From Rhodocollybia butyracea (lineage: Eukaryota; Basidiomycota; Agaricomycetes; Agaricales; Omphalotaceae), in NCBI GenBank assembly GCA_015501585.1, contig JADNRY010000002.1:806001-870000 (forward strand): 64,000 nucleotides of DNA, in the 5' to 3' direction. Numbering within the stretch: the first letter of the stretch is position 1; each line of letters begins with the position of its first letter. Shown here piece after piece: positions 13,272-23,669 of this stretch. The notes under the pieces are model-generated. The model was given only the letters and a program-made list of their open reading frames with translations. It made no database searches and was not told where the DNA came from. The translations under genes and the position numbers were made by a program.

Positions 13272-14104
13272 CCCAGTGAAAAGCCGCACCGGCCTCAGCT
13301 GACATGTGCCGGCATGTGCTGGCAATATCTGGGATGAGCTGGGATTATCCGACTTGTGGATAATCCCAGAATTTGGCCGTTTCCTATGTTGTCGTCCGGG
13401 CAGGTCTGGGCAGGTCTGGCATATCTGACCAAAAGCAACACCATAAATGAAAATTCAGTTTCCTATTCAATTAAGTTTCTCTGGGATCCTCTGGGATCAT
13501 CTGGGCTTAGCTGCATATGTGCCTATTACTGAAATTGTGATTGGATGCCTATCTGGGATGGTCTGGGATGGTCTGAGTTAAATGTATTGGATTATCACTA
13601 CTTGATACAACATAAATACGATATACAAACTACATACAAACTACATCGTACATATACTGCGACATTGAACTGATGACCGAGAAACATGCAGCGTGAGATA
13701 TTGAGAAGCGCACAATAGCTGAAAAGATTTTTCAGTTAATTAGCTCAAAAGAAAAGGTTGAGATAGCTCACCTTTGATGTACAGGAATTAATGAAAAGAG
13801 TCGAGTGCGGCATACTGGCATACCGGCATGCTACGAGATCAACAGAGCTAATAAAAAACATAGCTCAATAAATTGTTCAAGAAAAGGTGAAGGTATCTCA
13901 CCTTGGGAAAGGCCCAGCTCAACGAGTTCATTCTCAAGTCTCTAATCTGAGGTGGGCTGAGGAGTAATTGAAGCTTTGAAGAACAAATGTCGAGAATAGA
14001 TAAAGCATTGAGATGACAGTAGTAGTAGTAGTAGTAAACAGGAAGAGAACAAAAGAACGACAAAAGAAAAATTTCGAAATGTCGAAACTTGTAATCACAT
14101 GTTA
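13272..14104 (+). repeat. Left arm of 833/834 bp inverted repeat
   Basis: This arm is the near-exact reverse complement of 14218-15051. The one difference I found is a missing G in the GGTCTGG(G)CATATC segment (near 13420 here), which accounts for the 1 bp length difference. It includes a (TAG/CTA)n microsatellite at about 14020-14036. The near identity implies a recent origin or gene conversion between arms. Confidence 0.85.
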
Positions 14105-14217
14105 AGCCGCACGGCGGCATTCATAGTTCCTTCAATTTTCATGAAGTCGAAAAGTTGGAAGTACGAGCGCCAAACACACAGCAGATTAACTAAGTCGCAT
14201 TGAGCAGCATTGAGCGC

Positions 14218-15051
14218 TAACATGTGATTACAAGTTTCGACATTTCGAAATTTTTCTTTTGTCGTTCTTTTGTTCTCTTCCTGTTTACTACTACTACTAC
14301 TACTGTCATCTCAATGCTTTATCTATTCTCGACATTTGTTCTTCAAAGCTTCAATTACTCCTCAGCCCACCTCAGATTAGAGACTTGAGAATGAACTCGT
14401 TGAGCTGGGCCTTTCCCAAGGTGAGATACCTTCACCTTTTCTTGAACAATTTATTGAGCTATGTTTTTTATTAGCTCTGTTGATCTCGTAGCATGCCGGT
14501 ATGCCAGTATGCCGCACTCGACTCTTTTCATTAATTCCTGTACATCAAAGGTGAGCTATCTCAACCTTTTCTTTTGAGCTAATTAACTGAAAAATCTTTT
14601 CAGCTATTGTGCGCTTCTCAATATCTCACGCTGCATGTTTCTCGGTCATCAGTTCAATGTCGCAGTATATGTACGATGTAGTTTGTATGTAGTTTGTATA
14701 TCGTATTTATGTTGTATCAAGTAGTGATAATCCAATACATTTAACTCAGACCATCCCAGACCATCCCAGATAGGCATCCAATCACAATTTCAGTAATAGG
14801 CACATATGCAGCTAAGCCCAGATGATCCCAGAGGATCCCAGAGAAACTTAATTGAATAGGAAACTGAATTTTCATTTATGGTGTTGCTTTTGGTCAGATA
14901 TGCCCAGACCTGCCCAGACCTGCCCGGACGACAACATAGGAAACGGCCAAATTCTGGGATTATCCACAAGTCGGATAATCCCAGCTCATCCCAGATATTG
15001 CCAGCACATGCCGGCACATGTCAGCTGAGGCCGGTGCGGCTTTTCACTGGG
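14218..15051 (-). repeat. Right arm of 833/834 bp inverted repeat
   Basis: This is the partner of 13272-14104. The loop between the arms is 14105-14217. A 71-90 codon open frame appears once per arm purely because the arms are copies. It has no recognisable content and is not called as a gene. Confidence 0.85.
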
Positions 15052-15446
15052 ATTGAGCTCGAACTTGGAGACTGTTTTGAGTGAATTTCACCCCAATAGA
15101 TTTTGGAATGCCATGAAATAAATTGAAATAAATGGTGCCCCTCATTTGCCCAGCTGTACCCGGACAGACTCAGACCAAGTCAGATATGTGCCAAATTTCC
15201 AGATTAACCCAGATCAACTCGGTGGGGCTTTTCACTGGGGATAAAAGGTAACCCGGTGGGCAAATTCTCCCACACTATATACATTGGTATATGTAAAATT
15301 AACAGCATCAGTATGCTGCCCATTTTGGAACGGGCGCCAGGAAAAAAATAGGACTGCCTCCTTATCATAAAATGCTGCCAAGGGTGATGGGGGAGACAGT
15401 AAAATTGTGCTACCGCTTTGTCACCCTTGGTAGTGGTAGTGGTAGT

Positions 15447-15527
15447 ATAACCGACGTGGTCCCATTTTGGAACAGTCGGGGCCCCAGCCACATGTATCGC
15501 GCCAAATACATGCCTGGGATGCATAGC
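15447..15527 (-). repeat. Dispersed repeat family II, copy a
   Basis: On the minus strand this reads ATCCCAGGCATGTATTTGGC, then ATACATGTGGCTGGGGCCCC, then GGGACCACGTCGGTTAT, followed by an (ACC)n-like tract at about 15425-15447. The same order occurs on the plus strand at 59557-59653, and a shorter part occurs at 33862-33902. Confidence 0.7.
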
Positions 15528-15712
15528 CTCCACAATGCTGTGATCAGCACGCACAAGTGCCGTTGCACAAACGTCGAGACTACACACGACCTAAAAAGAA
15601 GGCGCTAGACAGCTATTTAGATGCTCTTGAACATAATACACATGACAATCTGGTACATGAATATGACAATGAGTAAATCTTTCCTTATCCTACAAGAATT
15701 GAACTAGTAGAA

Positions 15713-16126
15713 TTAGTTAATCAGTGGAATACAAAGCAGGATGTGGAACATATGGATCGCGACTTGTATACGAGAGTGAAACAATATTCTACATAGAGAT
15801 ACATAGGATGAAGAATGAAACCGAAAGTTTGATAATCCTGGAACCAACACATCCATCTCCATGAAATACCGAAGCCTGAGATGCACAAGCTCAGCATCAC
15901 CCACATAATCCAGTAGTGCATGAACTTTGTCTTCCACTGCTGTGAGACAAAAACGACACAACCTCCTTGGGATGTACGGATGGCCTCGTTCCAAATAGTG
16001 CAGCAATTCCACTGCCAATGGATGTGAAGACATCACCAGTCGCGTGAAGGCATGCAGATGTTTGGGGACGGTGATGACTTGTAAGTAATCCCAAAGAACT
16101 AGTATCGCTTGATGTTTGACGAGCAC
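15713..16126 (-). pseudogene. LINE-type reverse transcriptase C-terminal relic
   Basis: A 137-codon frame contains HPYIPRRLCRFCLTAVEDKV followed by HALLDYVGDAELVHLR. I recognise this as the C-terminal zinc-knuckle-like segment of agaric non-LTR retrotransposons (pattern C-x2-C, then VED-x-H-A-L-L). The last expected cysteine appears as tyrosine. No reverse transcriptase core motif (for example YADD) is nearby, so this is a 3' fragment of a 5'-truncated or eroded copy. Confidence 0.55.
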
Positions 16127-16243
16127 CCTGTGGCTGTCATGTTCTACACAATTTGTACTAGAAGATTATGGCCCAATGGCAATGAGCTTAAAGTAAAATT
16201 TAGACGCCCATTAGATGATATGATTTCTTATGCATTTCAAGAT

Positions 16244-16345
16244 GAAGGACAATCGCATCGAGAACAAGGACAAGGACATTGAGAACAAGGACAAGCGCAT
16301 CAAGAACAAGGACAATCGCATTCGAGAACAAGAACAATCACAGTA
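16244..16345 (+). repeat. Short minisatellite, AGAACAAGGACAAtCGCATC unit
   Basis: Four to five imperfect copies of an 18-24 bp purine-rich unit (GAGAACAAGGACAA plus CGCATC) run in tandem. There is no coding frame of note. Confidence 0.75.
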
Positions 16346-16999
16346 AATCAGAGCAAAGAACATGCCAAGAACAAGCAGTCACATTGAACCAATCACTTCT
16401 GGCAGCACAGTATCAGTTGAGTTGGATGCAATCGACTGACAGAAAAATACTAGTCATAGTAGATATATCCTCAAAGCGCCATGACGAACTTCCAATTTCC
16501 TGATCCTTGTTGAAGTTGCAGCTTGCGAGAAAATGTTTCAGGCCAATTGAATAGGTTGTCTTGAACCTTGAAGACTGTCTAATATGCATGAATTAGTACA
16601 GAAGAACACTGCATAGCAGCGAGAAAGGTATCAGGAGTTTTCATCGCAGATGTCTCATGTTGTCTATGGGCAGGGAACCACCAAAAAATTCCAACGAAAC
16701 TTGTATGAGATCTATTGAGCTTTTTAAAGTCATTAACACATGATTCTGGGTATGGTTTGGGAATTTACTGCCCAATAGCGACTAGCTTGAGGAGAAAAAT
16801 GGTATCCAGTCACTGATTGGCAGGAAATAGATCAAGTAGTTAGCCTTCTTTCTCATGAGAGGAAACAGATGCAGCATCATTGAACGTGCAGTCCATAATA
16901 TGAATAGCAGGCTGTCCCCAGTGAAGTATGTGCTGCGCGACGACAAGCTCGATAATAAAAAATTTAAGCACTCGATAGATGATGGTGGGAGGGGATGGA

Positions 17000-17890
17000 G
17001 TTGGGGAGGCAGCAAGATAATGCTGTCAAGGGAATTGTGGCAGAGACAGCAGAATAATGCTGCCTCCTCCCCCCCAGCTGTCTCATCTTCCTCGATGGCA
17101 CAATAATGCTGTCAAGGGGATTGAGGAGACAGCAGAATAATGCTGCCCCCCTTGACAGCAGTATTATGCTGTAGTTGTCTCATCTTCCTTGAGGGCATAA
17201 TAATACTGTCAAAGGGATTGGGGAGACAGCACTATTAAGCAGTCAAGCTGGGAAGCCTGAAAGCAATGGTTCCTCCTCATACAATAATACCCTTTGACAG
17301 CATAATACTGCTCCGAGCAGGCCCCTGGTTACACTAAGGCCATCTTGGGCCAATCTATGGTTGCCTGGGCCATAGGGACTTTTTCCTGATGTCTCAGGAA
17401 GAGGCAGCGAAATAATGCTGCCTGCTACTTCTCCTTAGCGGCATAATAATGCTGTCAAGGGAACAACAGATCAATGTCTGACATGTCTTGCTTGACAGCA
17501 TTATTATGCAGTGGAGCTAGGGATAAAAGGAACAGATTCTCCTTGTACCCCTTGACAGCATAATAGTGCTCTCAGGGGATTTGAGAGGCAGAAAAATGAT
17601 GCTGCCTCCTGCTCCTCCTTGGTGGCATAATAATGCTGTCAAGGGCATTGGAAGACAGAAAAATACTGCTACCTTCTCATTCCCCCTGGCAGCATTATGA
17701 TGCAGTCACGCTGGGAGACAGCAGAATAATACTTTCTCCCAGCTGATTATTTTTTGGCTGGCCAAAGCACCTTAATTTCTGCCATTTCCTTGATGGCATA
17801 ATCATGCTCTCAAGGGTGATGGAACAGCAAAATAATGCTGTGTTCTCATTCCCCTTGACAGCATTATTATGCTGCCAACTTGGTTTGATC
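17000..17890. repeat. AATAATGCTG palindromic minisatellite, block 1
   Basis: Degenerate 55-80 bp units contain CTTGACAGCA, ATTATTA/AATAAT and TGCTGTCAAG, a palindromic core. The cores are separated by GGGGATTGGGGAGACAGCA-like and CTGCCTCCTCC-like stretches. At least ten cores are visible, on both strands. A second block of the same family is at 22530-23050. No gene is present between units. Confidence 0.75.
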
Positions 17891-18111
17891 AGAGTAAGGA
17901 AATTTTAATTGGATCTACTCCCAGGATAGTAATCAAAGGGCTTGGGACAGCTGAACCTCCTCCGTTGTAGTACTTACATCTGCCTTGTGTGTCTGCACTC
18001 ATAATACACAGCCACATACAGCCACATTGCAATTTTTTGCTTAAACTAGGCATCTTCAGGCAGCTGGGCCAACGGATAAGGATTACAATATGGTTTATTA
18101 ATGTGCACCTT
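17891..18111. other. No gene seen
   Basis: Non-repetitive spacer between the minisatellite block and the hypothetical gene on the minus strand. Confidence 0.4.
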
Positions 18112-18890
18112 TCATGCCTGACACTTGTGAGCTTCCATCGCATCCAACTTTTGTGCCCAGTCCTGGAGCTGTTCCTCATCCAGATTGGCCCATGCTTTCT
18201 CCATTCTAGCCTGGATTTTTTCCTCTTCAGCCTTTGCCTTCCTCTCCTTTCTCTCAAGTTCCCAGATGCGTACTTTCTTCTCATAGAGGCATTGATTTTG
18301 TGGAGAAGTGGAATCCTGCAAACCTAATAGATAGCGTGGTCGGACGTTCCGGGGAGAATATTCATTTTGAGCACCATGCTGTTCGACATGCTTCCTATTT
18401 TAACTGTGAGACCACCGTGGACTATTGAACAAATCATTCATACACACTTTTGACAGGCAAGTTGCGCTTCATCCAGAATAATGTCACGATGACTATGGAT
18501 CCATGAGTAAACAAAACAAGAAATTGATGAGTGGCCACAGAATCAATCATGAAGCAGAATTGGAGAATAGCATACCAAATATAACTGACATGAGAATAGT
18601 CCTTTTGGATGGCCTTTGCTTCTTTTGATTGTGCTTCAGAATGCTCAGCGCGTTTCCTGCAAACATGTTGATAATTTATTAGAAGAGATGGATATAGACT
18701 TACCTTGCCATACGTTCCCAAGCCTTTCGATTATATTCCTCTGCATTTCTAATGTACAGATCATATGGAATTGGTACTCATCAATGAATAATACTTCCTA
18801 CACACCTGTGGCGATAATCTTTGGAGGCCGCAGTGCTCTTGAGCTGTTTTTCACGTTTAGCCATATTCTTTCTGGAGCTCATGTCTATAA
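18112..18890 (-). CDS. Hypothetical multi-exon Lys/Glu-rich coiled-coil protein, possibly repeat-borne
   Basis: On the minus strand an exon from about 18890 reads MSSRKNMAKREKQLKSTAAS then KDYRH. The next reads NAEEYNRKAWERMAR and the following KRAEHSEAQSKEAKAIQKDY, with GT-AG introns of about 45-60 nt between them. The last frame (18321-18112) reads YEKKVRIWELERKERKAKAE then ARMEKAWANLDEEQLQDW. This is typical of small charged proteins repeated in agaric genomes. The path between the third exon (ending near 18580) and the last frame is uncertain and may be broken. The position inside a repeat island suggests a mobile-element or family remnant. I recognise no function. Confidence 0.4.
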
Positions 18891-19713
18891 ATGAATGCTC
18901 CTATGAGCTGTCCATTATATTAAAAGAAAAATGTGAGGACATATTTGAGTTCAGGGGGAGGATGCGGAAAACGAGTGATGGTTCAGAGTCAAGTTAGTAC
19001 TGCAACGTAATCACACTTAATTCTCTTAATTTCGAGTTCGTCATTTGTGCATTATTTCATTTATTAGCTCTTTCTTTTGGATCTCAATGACATCAAAATG
19101 TAGAGAACATGTATGAATTATGCATAGCATACAGAAAGTAATATTTGTGAGACATCCAGCCTCGAGGAATTCAGATGACAGTCAAAACTAGTACTACAAC
19201 TACATATCACCGCATAGACGGTCCAGTTTCATCTCCTCTTCCTTGCATCGCAGAAAACTTTCAAATTCAAATATATATCAGCACACACATCCTCCATAAC
19301 TTTATGATTGGCCTTTGTGAAATCGATGGCTTCCAGTGTGGCAATGTGTTGGCGATTTTGTTGGCGATGCAGAAATTAGTGTTCGTGATATGTTGGCCAT
19401 GCGAAATCCACTAGAACTTAGGAAGTGGAAGAGTGTGGATGGTAAATTGCCCAATGCGGTGTAATTTGAGGGCCAGACTGAGATTGTATGTTTCATTATC
19501 TGGTATGGTAATCTACTTTTTCACTGAGTACCGGCTACCTGAAACAATTTACCAGAGTATGTATTGAACCTCCACCTACTCAGGAAGTAACTTGGGAAGT
19601 ATCTCAGCCTTCCTCAACCCTCCTCAGCTTTGCAAGTGGTCAATGCTGTCTGACTACAATATACAGATAATTAAGGTATGAAGTGGTTAATGGTCCCATT
19701 AAGGAACAGCCAA
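18891..19713. other. No gene seen
   Basis: AT-rich spacer with only short frames; no recognisable motif. Confidence 0.4.
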
Positions 19714-20443
19714 CTAGGGTTTGAAGGTCCAATTCAATGGACTGCAGAAAACTGATGAATTGCACTGAACTGAACCGCAAAATGAACTGATGATAGATGG
19801 ACCGGTCCATGATTTAAACCTGGTCCAGTTCATGGTTTATCAAAATCTCAGAAAAAAAGTGAACCACAAAGAATCAGTTTAAACCGGTACAGCCACATAG
19901 CAAAAATAAATGAGTATATTTTCTCCAATTTTGATCACTAAAATTTATATTTTCTAATGGTCTCAAGCAATAAGCTAATACAAGACTGGAAAGACTACTC
20001 ATAACCTATTGAACAGTACCATGCAACAAGTCTGAGAGCCTGACATGATACAATACACTATCCATGGTATGTTTTAACAGATGACCAATGACTGCCAAAC
20101 CTGGAAAGCATTTCTGCATGGTAAAAGAGCAGTGTAAGGCAGCCTAGAGCATATATTGAGTGTTTTATATTGTTTTATAGTAGTTTCTTACATGGTCTCA
20201 CTTGTTACATATCTGAATATCTTTCATGCATGTGCAGTTTAAATCAGTTTAAACTGGTCTGCACCAGTTTAAATTTGCACTGATTTAAACTGCATGAACC
20301 AGGATGAATTGGACCAGTGGACCAGTGCAATCAGTGCAGGTCCATGGTTCATACAGATTTAGGTTTTTTATGGACTGGTCCAATTCATGATTCATTGAAT
20401 TTTTGGTAAATAAACTGAATTGGATTGGACCTTCAAACCCTAG
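19714..20443. mobile_element. Long-TIR MITE-like element (about 730 bp)
   Basis: The left end CTAGGGTTTGAAGGTCCAAT is matched at the right by ATTGGACCTTCAAACCCTAG. Inside are many copies of GGTCCAGTTCATGG and CAGTTTAAAC(C) in both orientations, so most of the element can fold on itself. No target-site duplication is clear (flanks CAGCCAA and GCAATCT). There is no coding capacity. Confidence 0.6.
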
Positions 20444-22529
20444 GCAATCTGTTCATTGGCAATGCAAAAACTGGGAAAGACTTACAGTTCACTTGGCTGT
20501 GTAGTCAAGAGTGAGTATAATGTAGTAGTGATCACCATGACAAGTTCCTGCGGGGTTAAAAAATCACACCTGCACCTGTCCCATACATCCCGCAACGGCA
20601 GGTACAGGTTTTCCCATTATTAGGCCTAAATCGGCCTAAGGCGTGTAACTGTACATTTTGACACTTTGTATGCATTATACAATGCAATAAGAAAGTTATA
20701 CGGAGCCCGAGTGTGATAGCTGTTGCCGAGGCAAAGAACTTAACAATAATACTCAGCAAGCCGTGAAGGTACACCCACAAGCGTAGCCTAGAGCCAAGCT
20801 AGCGAGGATACCTGGGCTGCACGGAGATGTAATGCTAGATCGTCAATCTAGTTATACCCAAGAGTGCATACTCTCTAAACTACAGGACATCTCGAAGCGG
20901 GATAAGTACTAAGCCAACGCGTTACTCGAGGGAAGGAATTATGAGGGAAGGCATCCCTCGCACTAAGACCCCAATGAGCTATGTTAAGATGTGGACTTTA
21001 CAGTCCATAACAGTGGACCAGAATGATCCCAAGGAAAACCATAGAGGTCTATTCGCGGCACCGGTCGTAACTGTGAGGACGGTAGAAACATGCTTAGCGG
21101 TCCTACGGAAAGCTATGTGCCGGGATAGCCTTGGCAAATCGAAACATTTGATCTTAGAAATCATACACGGAAGGTCTTATCTGTTAAAGCCAACTATCGG
21201 GAATCACTTGTACATACTCAGCGCAGTTGCTTGAGGCTATCATAAGTGGTGTCGTTGGAGAGCTAGACAACAGGCCTTCTCGAGAGAATGTTAATCACAC
21301 TCAGGATGGACAGAACTATCCAAGGAATAGAATGAAACTCACCCAAGGGAAACTGGGTGGTGAGTGATCATGAAGCATAAAGGTACTCCTGACCCCGGAG
21401 AATTGTGGAGTAATCGGAGAAACCTTGCTCAGGTCAAAACACTTTAAAACTATGTTAATCCTCATGAAATCATATTTTACCTTTGATATACCCAAGAATG
21501 GACTATTTCTTTATTGTGTGTATCATATATAGGCTGGAGTTTCCTTTCCAAGCCAGATTCCTCTGTTCCACTCTCTTTCCGTCTCTCTCCGTATCTGTTT
21601 CATCTATTTTTCATATTAAACTCTCTCTACTCAGTATATAAGCCAGACATAATTATTCAATAAGACAAGTTTCTTGCCCTCGACTTGACTGCTAAGACCA
21701 GTGCTCCGTAGAACATCCCCATGGGATCAGTAGCGTGACGCCTCCTGACTTGGTTATCTTAAGAAAGTAATAAACTTCATGCGCTTTGCAAAGCCCATTT
21801 ATATCTTGATCAAATTTAAGTGTATAGAGTTCTCTCAAACTCCAGATCAACTCAAATCTAGTTGCTTCCTTAGAGGGGACAGCTTCTAGTAAGGGATTAT
21901 TTGGCTCCAGAGTGAGGGTTCCTTAGTTGACTTCTTCATGAAGTTAGACAAGCCACTAAGATTGTGGTACAAGTTCCTAGTGATTAAGTTCACTCACAAT
22001 ATTGTAGCTTGGCTCAGAGTTTGGTTGAGGACTTTACGGCGTCACAGCAGCTAGTGCCAAAGTTTGCCTAGGAGAATCTTAGTTTTGTTGTATTGGTTTT
22101 GGTTTTGGTTAATTGATTTGGACATACACACCTGGTTCCCTCGTACACTCGTACACCCCAACTAGGCTTCTCTCAACTTAGTCCTAGGAGTTGTCTAAGC
22201 TTAGTTACCCACGTTAGCACTACAGTCTTGAACCTGGAGCAGTCGCGCACGTACATCCAATATTACAAGACTTTCCCTAGGGGAATCTCTGACAACCCGC
22301 CCTCGCTCCCTTACATATTGATAGTCTGGTTAGGTGTGGTAGTGTTTTTGTTAGGTTGTTTTATAGCACCTTTCGCATACCTACACATAAATACCCAAAT
22401 ACTGTGACCATATTCATTGGCATATACTATCAGTAATCAGTTGGTTGGGTGCCTGAATTGGGATATCAAACTAAATGTTCAAGATTTGGGCCGATAGGCC
22501 ATAATCAGGTGCTCAATTTATTACTAATT
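20444..22529. other. Unassigned 2 kb segment, LTR-like in part
   Basis: No convincing gene. Around 21590-21720 a pyrimidine-rich stretch leads to a TATATAAG box (near 21637), then a transcript-start-like ATTCAATAAG, which resembles a retroelement U3/R region. About 21000-21130 has a GC-richer sequence with a 97-codon frame that I do not recognise. I found no matching second LTR and no gag/pol motif, so this could be a solo LTR plus flanking debris. Confidence 0.3.
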
Positions 22530-23050
22530 AGGGAGATAGCAAAATAATACTGCCTCCTCCTTCCTCTTGACAGGATTATTATGCTGTCAAGGGCATTAGG
22601 GAGACAGCAAAGTAATGCTGCCTCCTCCCCTTGACAGGATTATTCTGCTGTCAAGTGCGCTGGGGAGACAGCATAAGAATGCTATCAAGGGGGACAAGAC
22701 TACAGCATTATTTTGCTCTCTCTTGACAGCATTATTATGCCGCCAAGCAGGAGTAGGAGGCAGCATTATTTTGCTGCCTTTCATATCCTTGAGAGGACTA
22801 TGATGCTGTCAAGGCTAAGAGGATCCTTTTCTCCCGGGCTCAACTGCATAATAATGCTGTGTGTGTGTGTGGGGGGGGGGGGGGGGGGGGGGGGGGGCAT
22901 TGGGGAGACAGCAGAATAATGCAGCCTCCCGTCTTGCTTGACAGCATTATCTTGCTGCCTTTCAAATCCCCTGAGAGCACTATTATGCAGTCAAGGGAAC
23001 TATTACTTTTCTCCCCAGCTCAATGGCATAATAATGCTGCCAAGGAGGAG
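22530..23050. repeat. AATAATGCTG palindromic minisatellite, block 2
   Basis: This has the same units as at 17000-17890: TTGACAGgATTATTaTGCTGTCAAGG cores with GGGGAGACAGCA spacers. It encloses a (GT)n tract and a long G run at 22871-22897. Confidence 0.75.
22871..22897 (+). repeat. Poly-G tract (27 G) after (GT)n
   Basis: An uninterrupted run of 27 G follows a (GT)n tract. It could form G-quadruplex structures, and its length is unlikely to be exact in any assembly. Confidence 0.8.
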
Positions 23051-23093
23051 TATAGCATCAATTTACACATAAATGCTCATCTAGACTACATGG

Positions 23094-23205
23094 TGTGGGA
23101 GAACTTGAATTTGCCCACCGGGTTACCTTTTATCATTTACTGGGTTCTTTTCTTATGGCCCTCGGGTCTACTTGGTCATTCTATCATCTGGCATATAGAC
23201 CCAGA
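23094..23205 (+). repeat. Dispersed repeat family I, copy 2 (empty site)
   Basis: This reads TGTGGGAGAA, CCCACCGGGTTACC, TTTTATCATTTACTGGG, CCCTCGGGTCTACTTGG, then CATATAGACCCA. It carries the uninterrupted TTTTATC site that is split by the palindromic element in copy 1. Confidence 0.75.
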
Positions 23206-23464
23206 ATACATTGAATGATCTCCAGGATTACTTTTCAAGAAATAGGGGAAGGACCAAAATGGACCGCAGACCGCCAGGAGGAAATTAGCTACATGGGACA
23301 CGAGGGGACATCGCGCATGCACCCAACTTCATAAGACATTTTGCATAATGACCCTTGTAATATATATGCCACAAGCTTTACATAAGCATCTATGCTCCTG
23401 GCGCTTCATTGCATGCTTTGAATTAATCCAAACTGAGAGGCCTCTGGCCTGATTAATATTCTCA

Positions 23465-23572
23465 AACCCTAACGCTAATGTGGGGGCGCTGGCCCTGGAC
23501 CCCTGCCTAACCCTAAAACCCAACCCAAACCCTAACAGCTAACTGCTAACAGAACCCTAACCAGCTTGAACA
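23465..23572 (+). repeat. Interstitial telomere-like CCCTAA cluster
   Basis: Four to five CCCTAA(C/A) motifs plus near-matches (AACCCAAC, AACTGCTAAC) lie inside the MULE-like element. The array is irregular, unlike a true telomere end. Confidence 0.6.
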
Positions 23573-23604
23573 TATAAAACAAAAAGATAAACAAAATTTG
23601 CCCT

Positions 23605-23669
23605 GCACGAGAACCAAACAACAGAGCTCTACCTAATCAACCAGGACTGATGCAATAACCACTAAGCCA
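23605..23669 (-). other. tRNA/SINE-like pol III promoter relic
   Basis: On the minus strand TGGCTTAGTGG (23669-23659) fits the A-box consensus. GGTTCTCGTGC (23615-23605), 44 nt later, is a weak B-box, and a TTTTT run follows near 23583. The flanking arms do not form a full cloverleaf by eye, so it is a tRNA-derived relic at best. Confidence 0.35.

Larger units (their letters stand above)
13272..15239. mobile_element. Palindromic DNA element with TIRs and 7 bp target-site duplication
   Basis: The element begins CCCAGTGAAAAGCC and ends GGCTTTTCACTGGG. It is flanked by the direct repeat GATAAAA at 13265-13271 and 15240-15246. The empty site is preserved in repeat-family-I copy 2 near 23118-23140, which confirms insertion. 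Most of it is a giant inverted repeat: arms 13272-14104 and 14218-15051 around a 113 bp loop. A second copy of the terminal motif ends at 15051, and about 188 bp more follow before the outer end, which suggests nesting or end duplication within one family. Subterminal regions are rich in CTGGGAT-type motifs. No transposase is encoded, so it is non-autonomous. The superfamily is undecided. Confidence 0.8.
13206..15278 (-). repeat. Dispersed repeat family I, copy 1, split by an insertion
   Basis: On the minus strand the copy reads TGTGGGAGAA, TTTGCCCACCGGGTTACC, TTTTATCATTTACCGGG, then GGCCCTCGGGTCTACTTGG. Its two halves (13206-13271 and 15240-15278) are separated by the element at 13272-15239. 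Uninterrupted copies lie at 23094-23205 and 60724-60831, so the original site can be reconstructed by comparison. The TGTGGGAG end is compatible with an LTR end, but no partner or coding part was found. Confidence 0.7.

Noticed and set aside
13848..14474. Two identical open frames of 90 and 71 codons, one per arm of the large palindrome
   Set aside because: They are the same sequence read from the two arms, lack any recognisable motif and include a homopolymer from a trinucleotide repeat. Duplication alone explains their presence.
17000..17890. CRISPR array
   Set aside because: Units are degenerate, occur in both orientations, have no unique spacers of even length, and the genome is eukaryotic.
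20941..21234. 97-codon frame as a gene
   Set aside because: No recognisable domain, no intron or family signal, and it sits in repeat-like sequence.
22713..23218. Open frames across the poly-G tract
   Set aside because: Glycine runs come from the G homopolymer inside a minisatellite; no protein features.
23465..23572. Chromosome end (true telomere)
   Set aside because: The CCCTAA motifs are few, irregular and enclosed in a small element with target-site duplication, with genes on both sides.
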